Source: Pseudomonadota bacterium (GTDB taxonomy: Bacteria; Pseudomonadota; Gammaproteobacteria; Burkholderiales; SG8-41). From it: a stretch of 5,510 bases of DNA. A program made the translations under genes and the position numbers. The notes under the pieces were generated by a model. The model was given only the letters and a program-made list of their open reading frames with translations, made no database searches and was not told the DNA's origin. Positions within the stretch are counted from its first letter, which is position 1. The number at the start of each line of letters is the position of its first letter. The stretch spans positions 1-5,510 of the forward strand of contig JAEYXO010000314.1 in the NCBI GenBank assembly GCA_023431245.1, in the 5' to 3' direction. Below are positions 1 to 5,510 of this stretch, in pieces.

Positions 1-254
1 GCAGGCCGCGGCTGTTGCTGCTGGATGAACCGAGCATGGGGCTGGCACCGCTGATGGTGCAGAAGATTTTCGAAACGGTGCGGACAGTGGCCGCCGAGGG
101 CGTGACAATGCTGCTGGTGGAACAGAATGCGAAACTGGCGCTCGAAACCTGCCACCGCGGTTATGTCATGGAAAGCGGCGGCATCGTGCTCGCCGACGAT
201 GCACGCAGACTGCTGTCCAATCCACAAGTGAGGCAGGCCTACCTTGGAGAATGA
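1..254 (+). CDS. livF: Branched-chain amino acid-type ABC transporter ATP-binding protein, LivF-like (3' end only)
   Basis: This is the C-terminal part (83 residues, first full codon at position 3) of a cytoplasmic ABC ATPase that powers uptake of branched-chain or related amino acids. The visible part begins at the Walker B strand and D-loop: LLLLDEPSMGLAP, with the catalytic Glu following the Asp. It continues with the switch-region VEQNA motif, which replaces the usual H-loop His in the LivF/LivG/Urt families, and ends in RQAYLGE, closely resembling the SAYLGG end of E. coli LivF. The Walker A and signature motifs lie outside the window. A TTG at 15 falls inside the Walker B motif and is not a real start. 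The substrate cannot be fixed from this fragment; urea, amide or aromatic-acid transporters use close relatives. The next gene starts one base after the stop, so livF is probably in an operon with the sensor kinase. Confidence 0.9.
   Translation, partial: RPRLLLLDEPSMGLAPLMVQKIFETVRTVAAEGVTMLLVEQNAKLALETCHRGYVMESGGIVLADDARRLLSNPQVRQAYLGE
246..250 (+). promoter_or_regulatory. Ribosome binding site of the histidine kinase gene
   Basis: GGAGA lies inside the last codons of livF, five bases before the TTG at 256. This is good Shine-Dalgarno spacing and is the reason for preferring 256 as the start. The competing in-frame TTG at 244 has a less well placed GAGG at 230-233, ten bases upstream. The first in-frame ATG, at 328, falls inside the first membrane helix and is unlikely. 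Confidence 0.5.
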
Positions 255-255
255 G

Positions 256-2097
256 TTGCGGAACCCGTCCGCGCCGGCGGCCTTGTGGCAGCGCCTGGTG
301 CCGCCGCGCAGGGCGCGCCTGCCGCTGATGGCGCTATTGGCGGTCGGCCTGGTCGCGCTGCTCGGCTTTCTGTACATCAAGAGCCAGGGCGTCGATTACC
401 GGCGCCAGGGCGAAATCCTCGGCTACCTCCGGGAACTGCGGGAAATCGACGGCCGCTGGGATTTCGAGGTGCTGCGCGCCCGGACCGAGGGCCATGCCGG
501 CAAAGCCAAGATTGCGGAAGACCGCGGCGCACGGGCTCCGGAAATCCTGAAGCGGCTGCAGCAGGCCGCGGCCGAATCACCGAGCGAGGCGCTGTCCCGG
601 GAATTGCCGGCGCTGCTGCAGGCCTTCGGTCAGAAGGCGGAACTGCTCCAGCGTTACCGGGCAGCCCAGCTCACGGTGACCCAGGCGCTGGGACGCCTGG
701 TGGAATTCGATTCCGAAATTGCCGGCCTGGTACGCGGAGCCTGGGCGGGCTTTCCCCAGCGTGACCGCCTGGTTGCGGTGGAAAGCACCTCGGCGCTGCT
801 GTTCGCGCACCTGATGCGTTACACGGCCGACCCTTCCGATGCGCAGCGCAAAACCGTCGAAACCTTTACCGCCGACCTGCGCAAGTCCTCCGAAGGGCTG
901 CCCCCGGCGCTGCGCGACGGACTCGCGCGCCTCGACAGCACGGTGCAGCAGGTCCTCGACGCCAAGCCGGTCGAAGACGGGCTGTTCCTGAAGATTTCGA
1001 TCTCCTCCGCAGGGCCGCGCATCAACACCCTGACCGACGCCTTCACCCGCGAAGCGGCGGACATCGAATCCGACAGCGAACGCTACCGCATCTACCTGAT
1101 TGCCTACGCCGGGGCGCTGCTGGTCCTGATCGGCTGGCTGCTGTCGAAACTGGCGGTCAGCTACCGGCTGCTCAACGAAGCCAACCGCGTCCTTGAATCG
1201 CGAGTCGAAGAGCGCACCCGCGCGCTGTCGGACGCGCTCCACCAGCTCAAGGAATCCGAGGCGCAGCTGATCCAGACGGAAAAGATGTCCTCCCTCGGAC
1301 AGATGGTCGCCGGCATCGCCCACGAGATCAACACGCCGCTCGCCTACGTCAAGAACAGCCTCGGCTCGGTTGCCGGCAAGCTGCCTGAGGTCAAGCAGCT
1401 GGTGGTCGAAACCAACAAACTGCTGCGCCTGATGGAGGACCCGAGCCCCAACCCGGAGCGGCTGCAGGCCAAGTACTCCGCGGTGCGTGGCCTGGTGAAC
1501 CATTTTGCCGAACAGCAGGCGCTCGCCGAACTCGGCCAGCTGGCCAATGACGGCCTCTACGGCATCGAGCAGATCTCGGAGATCGTGCTGAACCTGAAGA
1601 ATTTCAGCCGGCTGGACCGCAGCAAGGTGTCGAGCTTCAACCTCAATGAAGGGATTGAAAGCGCGCTGGTGCTGGCCAAGCACGAACTGAAGCACCTGAA
1701 GGTCACCAAGCATCTCGGCGACATCCCGGCCATCACCTGTTCGCCTTCGCAGCTCAACCAGGTGTTCCTCAACCTGATCAACAACGCGGCCCAGGCGATC
1801 GAGTCAGGCAGCGGCGAGATCACGCTGACCACCCGGACCGAGGACGCCGGCCATGTCGCGGTTGAAATCGCCGACAACGGCAAGGGCATTCCGCCGGAGA
1901 TCATGTCGAAGATTTTCGACCCCTTCTTCACGACCAAGGCCGTCGGCAAGGGCACCGGCCTCGGCCTGTCGATTTCATACAAGATCGTGGAACAGCATGG
2001 CGGCAGGATCAGCGTTGACTCCACCGTCGGTCAGGGCACCCGCTTCACCATCGTGCTGCCGCTGGTCCCGCCGGCAACACTGGATGAAACCGCATGA
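256..2097 (+). CDS. Membrane-bound sensor histidine kinase with large helical periplasmic domain (possibly DAHL type)
   Basis: 613 residues from the TTG at 256 (617 if TTG 244 is used). This sensor kinase should autophosphorylate on His and pass phosphate to a receiver, most likely the one in the next gene. In order: a short basic N-terminus; TM1 about 23-41; a periplasmic region about 42-278, predominantly helical; TM2 about 279-300; a charged coiled coil 303-344 containing ESRVEERTRAL; the DHp domain with H356 in GIAHEINTPLAY; and the HATPase domain with N-box NLINNAAQAI (506-515), G1 DNGKG (540-544), PFFTTK (556-561) and G2 GKGTGLGLS (564-572). All catalytic boxes are intact. The ELREIDGRWDFEVLRAR segment (60-76) after TM1 resembles the start of the helical DAHL sensory domain; that name is my inference. 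E357 and T360 give the E-x-x-T pattern linked to phosphatase activity. The DHp hairpin looks long. There is no fused receiver or HPt domain. Its stop overlaps the next start (ATGA), implying translational coupling. Confidence 0.93.
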   Translation: MRNPSAPAALWQRLVPPRRARLPLMALLAVGLVALLGFLYIKSQGVDYRRQGEILGYLRELREIDGRWDFEVLRARTEGHAGKAKIAEDRGARAPEILKRLQQAAAESPSEALSRELPALLQAFGQKAELLQRYRAAQLTVTQALGRLVEFDSEIAGLVRGAWAGFPQRDRLVAVESTSALLFAHLMRYTADPSDAQRKTVETFTADLRKSSEGLPPALRDGLARLDSTVQQVLDAKPVEDGLFLKISISSAGPRINTLTDAFTREAADIESDSERYRIYLIAYAGALLVLIGWLLSKLAVSYRLLNEANRVLESRVEERTRALSDALHQLKESEAQLIQTEKMSSLGQMVAGIAHEINTPLAYVKNSLGSVAGKLPEVKQLVVETNKLLRLMEDPSPNPERLQAKYSAVRGLVNHFAEQQALAELGQLANDGLYGIEQISEIVLNLKNFSRLDRSKVSSFNLNEGIESALVLAKHELKHLKVTKHLGDIPAITCSPSQLNQVFLNLINNAAQAIESGSGEITLTTRTEDAGHVAVEIADNGKGIPPEIMSKIFDPFFTTKAVGKGTGLGLSISYKIVEQHGGRISVDSTVGQGTRFTIVLPLVPPATLDETA

Positions 2098-4007
2098 GCG
2101 CCGGCTACCCGCAGAAGATCGGCAAGTACGAGGTGCAGGGCATCCTCGGCCGCGGCGGCATGGGCACCGTGTACAAGGCCTTCGACCCGGCAATCCACCG
2201 CCAGGTGGCGATCAAGACCATCACCAAGTCGGCGCTCGACCCCTCCGAACTGCAGTACGCGGTCGCGCGCTTCCGCCACGAAGCACAGGCCGTCGGCCGC
2301 CTGACGCACCCGCGGATTGCGGCGATCTATGACTACGGCGAGGACGATGACCTCGCCTTCATCGTCATGGAGCTGGTCAACGGCAAGTCGCTGTACGAGC
2401 ACCTGCAGAACAAGGCGAAATTCGACCTCGCGGAAATCGGCGAGATCGTGCGCCAGCTGCTTGACGGGCTCGGTTACGCCCATGCGCAGGGCGTCGTCCA
2501 CCGCGACATCAAGCCCTCGAACATCCTGATCAACGACGACGGCCGCATCAAGATCAGCGATTTCGGCATCGCCCACATCGACACCTCCTCGCTGACCCAG
2601 GTCGGCGAAATCATGGGGTCGCCCGGCTACATGTCGCCGGAGCAGTTCACCGGCGAAGAGCCCGACGCGCGCACCGACATTTATTCCGCGGGCGTCATCG
2701 CCTATGAACTGCTGGCCGGCCGCAAGCCCTTCACCGGCAGCAATGTCGAGATCATGCGCCAGGTCATCGGCGAGCGCCCGGCCAATCCCTCGGAGTTCAA
2801 TCCGCGCATCTCGGTGCAGCTCGACTGGGCCACGCACAAGGCGCTGGCGAAGAAGCGGGAGGACCGTTTCCAGACCGCGCGCGAATTCGCACTGGCCTTC
2901 GTGCAGGGAATAGCCGCCAGCCTGCGTACGGCAAAAGCCGCCGAGGACGAAAAAAGCCGGGAAGTCCCGACGCAGCGCCTGGATCCGAAGCTGGTATCCG
3001 CCGCGCGGGTCATTTCCGGCCTGCAGGCGGCCAGGCCCGCCGAAGCCGCCGCCGCGGCGGCACCGGCGGTGGCGCCGACCTTCGATACCGGCGGCAAGAA
3101 GGCAAAGCTGCTGTTCGTGGATGACGAGGAACGCATACTCAATGCGCTGCGCTCGGTGTTCCGCAACCAGTACAATGTGTTCACCGCCAGCAGCGGTCCG
3201 GAAGCCATGGAATTCCTGAAGCGCTTCCATCCGCACGTCGTCATCAGCGACCAGCGCATGCCGGAAATGACCGGGGTCGAATTCCTGCGCCAGGTCCGCG
3301 ATCAGGCGCCGCATACCGTGCGCATACTGCTCACCGGCTACTCCGACCTGGCGTCCATCGTCGGCTCGATCAACGACGGCGAGGTTTTCCGCTTCATCAG
3401 CAAGCCCTGGAACAACACCGAAATCCAGAAAACGATCGGTGAGGCCGCGGCCATCGCGCTGGAACTGGCGGACATGGCGACCTCCCCCGTCATCGTGCCG
3501 GACAAGGTGGATTTCGGAATCCTGGTGCTCAATCCCGACCAGAGCGTGTTCCGCGCCGTCAGCGAACTGATGGGCGGCGTGTGCCCGGTGATCGAAGCCC
3601 TGGACATGGACCGCGCGCTGGGCGTCCTCGCCGAACGGGAGATTGCCGTCATCGTCGCCGACCTCCGCAGCGGCGACCATAAATCGCTGGCCGCCTTCAA
3701 GCTGCTGAAGCAGGACCACCCGGAGATCCTCGCCATCCTGACGACGGAAGCCTCGGATTCGGAGCTGGTGATTGACCTGATCAACCAGGCCCAGGTGTTC
3801 CGCTTCCTCAGCAAGCCGCTGAACCTGAAGCTGCTGCAGCAGCACGTGCATGCCGCGCTGGCGCGTTACCAGTCTTTCAGGAAAACACCGAAACTGCTGA
3901 AACAGCATCGTGTCGCGGCGGCAGCGGCGCCCGAAGCCGAGTCGTCGATGCTGTCCCAGCTGCGGGAACGCATCCGTTCGGTGAAATCCTGGTTCGGCGG
4001 CCGCTGA
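2094..4007 (+). CDS. Hanks-type Ser/Thr protein kinase fused to an intact receiver and a degenerate second receiver
   Basis: 637 residues, soluble, with no membrane segment. The kinase domain (about 12-272) is complete and PknB-like: Gly loop GRGGMG (19-24), Lys K41 in VAIK, HRDIKPSN (136-143, an RD kinase), DFG (156-158), and an activation segment rich in Thr/Ser (T164, S165, S166, T168) ending in GYMSPEQ. A linker (about 273-335) contains an Ala-rich run. Receiver 1 (about 338-455) is intact: acidic pair D343/D344, phospho-acceptor D386 in ISDQRMPEMTG, T414 in LLTGYSD and K437 in FISKPW. Receiver 2 (about 473-595) keeps an Asp (D523), Thr 550/551 and K574 in FRFLSKPL, but the acidic pair is replaced by LNPD (479-482). 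The C-terminus (619-637) is a basic, possibly amphipathic helix with Trp and Phe. There is no DNA-binding, HD-GYP or GGDEF output, so the likely output is Ser/Thr phosphorylation gated by the receivers. The ATG overlaps the upstream kinase stop (ATGA), with a weak GGA at 2082-2084. The substrate is unknown. Confidence 0.94.
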   Translation: MSAGYPQKIGKYEVQGILGRGGMGTVYKAFDPAIHRQVAIKTITKSALDPSELQYAVARFRHEAQAVGRLTHPRIAAIYDYGEDDDLAFIVMELVNGKSLYEHLQNKAKFDLAEIGEIVRQLLDGLGYAHAQGVVHRDIKPSNILINDDGRIKISDFGIAHIDTSSLTQVGEIMGSPGYMSPEQFTGEEPDARTDIYSAGVIAYELLAGRKPFTGSNVEIMRQVIGERPANPSEFNPRISVQLDWATHKALAKKREDRFQTAREFALAFVQGIAASLRTAKAAEDEKSREVPTQRLDPKLVSAARVISGLQAARPAEAAAAAAPAVAPTFDTGGKKAKLLFVDDEERILNALRSVFRNQYNVFTASSGPEAMEFLKRFHPHVVISDQRMPEMTGVEFLRQVRDQAPHTVRILLTGYSDLASIVGSINDGEVFRFISKPWNNTEIQKTIGEAAAIALELADMATSPVIVPDKVDFGILVLNPDQSVFRAVSELMGGVCPVIEALDMDRALGVLAEREIAVIVADLRSGDHKSLAAFKLLKQDHPEILAILTTEASDSELVIDLINQAQVFRFLSKPLNLKLLQQHVHAALARYQSFRKTPKLLKQHRVAAAAAPEAESSMLSQLRERIRSVKSWFGGR

Positions 4008-4026
4008 AGCACGCGGCAGTCCCCGC
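4008..4026. other. Convergent intergenic gap between the signalling operon and hemF
   Basis: Only 19 bases separate the stop of the Ser/Thr kinase gene (plus strand) from the stop of hemF (minus strand). I see no strong GC stem followed by a T-run on either strand. Transcription from the two sides may therefore overlap, or stop by Rho or within the neighbouring coding sequence. Confidence 0.6.
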
Positions 4027-4923
4027 TCAGACCCAGTCCTTCTCCACCAGGAAATCGCTGTAGAGCCTTGCCTCCGGCGTGCCGGGTTGCGGCACCCAGT
4101 CGTAGCGCCAGCGCACCACCGGCGGCAGCGACATCAGGATCGATTCGGTGCGGCCGCCGGACTGCAGGCCGAACAGCGTGCCGCGGTCGTACACCAGGTT
4201 GAATTCGACATAACGGCCGCGGCGGTAGGCCTGGAAATCGCGTTCGCGCTCGCCGTAGGGCTGGTTCCGGCGGCGTTCAACGATGGGTGCGTACGCCGGC
4301 AGGAAGCGGTCGCCGACACTGCGCACCAGCGCAAAGCAGCTCCCGAAATCCGGGCTTCCGAGATCGTCGAAGAATATGCCGCCGACACCGCGCGGCTCAT
4401 TGCGGTGCTTCAGGAAAAAATAGCGGTCGCACCAGGCCTTGAACTTCGGATGATAGTCGTCCCCGAAGGGCGCCAGGGCATCGCGGCAGCTGCGGTGGAA
4501 ATGCACCGCGTCCTCCTCGAAGCCGTAGTACGGCGTCAGATCCATGCCGCCGCCGAACCACCATACCGGATCGGCTCCGCTTTTCTCGGCGACGAAGCAG
4601 CGCACGTTCATGTGCACCGTGGGCACGTAGGGATTGCGCGGATGCAGCACCAGCGACACGCCCATCGCCTGGAAGGAGCGCCCGGCAAGTTCCGGGCGGG
4701 AGGCGGATGCCGAGGGTGGCAGGTGGTCGCCGAACACATGCGAGAAGCCAACGCCGCCGCGTTCGAACAGCGAGCCTTCCTCGATCAGCCGGGTGATGCC
4801 GCCGCCGCCCTGCGGCCGCTGCCACTCGTCGCGGATGAAACTGCCGCCGTCGAGCGCGGCGAGCCGGTCGACGATCGTCGTCTGCAGACCGGTCAGGTAG
4901 GACTTGACTGCGGCGATGTCCAT
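4027..4923 (-). CDS. hemF: Oxygen-dependent coproporphyrinogen III oxidase
   Basis: 298 residues, nearly the same as E. coli HemF (299), and collinear with it from end to end. This cytoplasmic enzyme uses O2 to decarboxylate two propionates of coproporphyrinogen III, giving protoporphyrinogen IX in haem synthesis. Family hallmarks: AGRSFQAMGVSLVLHPRNP, DPVWWFGGGMDLTPYYGFEEDA, LKHRNEPRGVGGIFFDDL, YGERERDFQAYRRGRYVEFN and DRGTLFGLQSGGRTESILMS. The four conserved His positions corresponding to E. coli H96, H106, H145 and H175 are present as H94, H104, H143 and H173. The ATG start matches the family N-terminus (SYLTGLQTTIVDRLAALDGG). No clear Shine-Dalgarno precedes it. It lies 33 bases downstream of purD on the same strand, a pairing I associate with betaproteobacteria, and is probably cotranscribed with it. 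Its presence implies growth with oxygen. The gene is complete, with no missing residue noticed. Confidence 0.98.
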   Translation of the reverse strand: MDIAAVKSYLTGLQTTIVDRLAALDGGSFIRDEWQRPQGGGGITRLIEEGSLFERGGVGFSHVFGDHLPPSASASRPELAGRSFQAMGVSLVLHPRNPYVPTVHMNVRCFVAEKSGADPVWWFGGGMDLTPYYGFEEDAVHFHRSCRDALAPFGDDYHPKFKAWCDRYFFLKHRNEPRGVGGIFFDDLGSPDFGSCFALVRSVGDRFLPAYAPIVERRRNQPYGERERDFQAYRRGRYVEFNLVYDRGTLFGLQSGGRTESILMSLPPVVRWRYDWVPQPGTPEARLYSDFLVEKDWV

Positions 4924-4956
4924 CGGAAATCCGGGCTGAGGCGTCGCCGCAGCAGG

Positions 4957-5510
4957 CTACTTGCGCCCTTCGCCGACCGCGCGGTGCCCGATGTCGCGGC
5001 GGCACTGCAGGCCGTCGAAGCGGATCTGGTCGACGATCTCGTAGGCGCGCTTCTGCGCGGTGCGCGTATTGTGGCCGAGTGCGGTGACGCAGAGCACGCG
5101 GCCGCCGCTGGTCACCACGTCCCTGCCCGACAGCGCGGTGCCGGCATGGAATACATGGAAATCCGCGCCGGGCGGCGGCAGGCCGCGGATGACATCGCCC
5201 TTGCGCGGATCTTCGGGATAATTCGCCGCCGCCAGCACCACGCCCAGCGCGACGCGCGGATCCCATTCCGCCTCGGCCGCATCGAGTCTGCCGTCGATCG
5301 CCGCATCAAGCAGCCCGACGAGGTCGCTTTTGAGGCGCATCATGATCGGCTGGGTTTCGGGGTCGCCCATGCGGCAGTTGAATTCGAGCACCTTGAGCGT
5401 GCCGGCGGGGGAAATCATCAATCCCGCGTAAAGGAAACCGGTGTAGGGAATGCCGTCCGCGGCCATGCCGTTGATCACCGGCTGGATCACCTCGCGCATC
5501 ACCCGCGCAT
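4957..5510 (-). CDS. purD: Phosphoribosylamine-glycine ligase (GARS), C-terminal part; 5' end outside the window
   Basis: The window holds 183 full codons of the C-terminal part of PurD (E. coli protein 429 residues). The enzyme joins glycine to 5-phosphoribosylamine with ATP, giving GAR, the second step of purine synthesis in the cytoplasm. Visible features are the end of the ATP-grasp domain, with GMAADGIPYTGFLYAGLM, EFNCRMGDPETQP (Glu and Asn of the metal/ATP site) and MRLKSDLVGLL. The C-terminal domain follows, with WDPRVALGVVLAAANYP, GDVIRGLP, VFHAGTAL, GGRVLCVTALG and AQKRAYE, ending CRRDIGHRAVGEGRK. The reading frame stays open to the right edge: the GTG at 5500-5502 is an internal Val within ARVMREVIQP, not a start. 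The stop is TAG at 4957-4959. The gene leads into hemF across 33 bases. Confidence 0.97.
   Translation of the reverse strand, partial: ARVMREVIQPVINGMAADGIPYTGFLYAGLMISPAGTLKVLEFNCRMGDPETQPIMMRLKSDLVGLLDAAIDGRLDAAEAEWDPRVALGVVLAAANYPEDPRKGDVIRGLPPPGADFHVFHAGTALSGRDVVTSGGRVLCVTALGHNTRTAQKRAYEIVDQIRFDGLQCRRDIGHRAVGEGRK

Noticed and set aside
251..328. An ATG at 251 overlapping the livF stop (ATGA)
   Set aside because: It looks like a coupled start, but the frame stops after 25 codons with an Arg/Cys-rich sequence and is not the histidine kinase frame. The GGAGA at 246-250 is too close to serve it.
577..1713. A 378-codon open reading frame on the minus strand opposite the histidine kinase gene
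   Set aside because: Same reasoning: no motif, biased composition, and antisense to a clearly real kinase reading frame.
3045..3061. GC palindrome (14-base perfect core at 3048-3061)
   Set aside because: It lies in the Ala-rich linker between the kinase and receiver 1, and is explained by repeated GCC/GCG Ala codons rather than by an operator or repeat element.
2031..3908. A 625-codon open reading frame on the minus strand opposite the Ser/Thr kinase gene
   Set aside because: Its translation is low-complexity, rich in Arg, Gly, Asp, His and Gln, with no recognisable domain. It mirrors the codon bias of the plus-strand gene, whose kinase and receiver motifs are unmistakable. It is a shadow frame caused by high GC.
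4000..4017. Possible terminator hairpin GCCGC / GCGGC with an 8-base loop after the Ser/Thr kinase gene
   Set aside because: The stem has only five pairs, its first arm lies in the coding sequence, and no T-run follows. Such pairs are common by chance in GC-rich DNA.
4397..5266. A 289-codon minus-strand open reading frame spanning hemF and purD in another frame
   Set aside because: It is Arg/Ala-rich with no domain, and overlaps two highly conserved enzymes in their true frames. A fusion or frameshift is not needed to explain the region.

Overview
The window is GC-rich DNA (roughly two thirds G+C by eye), densely packed with genes and almost free of non-coding sequence. The proteins are of proteobacterial type. 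The purD-hemF pair, the Liv-type ABC ATPase and the style of the sensor kinase best fit an aerobic or facultative betaproteobacterium. This placement is an inference from gene content and order; no rRNA or other strict taxonomic marker is present.

Layout: (i) Plus strand, 1-254: the C-terminal third of a branched-chain-amino-acid-type ABC transporter ATPase (livF-like), entering from the left edge. (ii) Plus strand, 256-2097: a membrane-bound sensor histidine kinase with a large helical periplasmic domain, beginning one base after the livF stop. (iii) Plus strand, 2094-4007: a 637-residue protein with an N-terminal Hanks-type Ser/Thr kinase, an intact receiver (REC) domain and a second, degenerate receiver; its start codon overlaps the histidine kinase stop (ATGA). 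(iv) A 19-base convergent gap, 4008-4026. (v) Minus strand, 4027-4923: hemF, oxygen-dependent coproporphyrinogen III oxidase. (vi) Minus strand, 4957-5510: the C-terminal part of purD, running off the right edge.

The three plus-strand genes look like the end of one operon. The histidine kinase has no receiver and the Ser/Thr kinase carries one, so the simplest reading is a His-to-Asp phosphorelay that ends in control of a Ser/Thr kinase rather than a DNA-binding protein. Its position behind an amino-acid-type ABC transporter suggests, without proving, that the sensor responds to the transported solute or that the pathway controls transport. The minus-strand genes are housekeeping: purine synthesis (PurD) and haem synthesis (HemF), probably cotranscribed. 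The main item of interest is the histidine kinase / Ser/Thr kinase-REC-pseudoREC pair. I saw no mobile element, CRISPR array, tRNA or rRNA.
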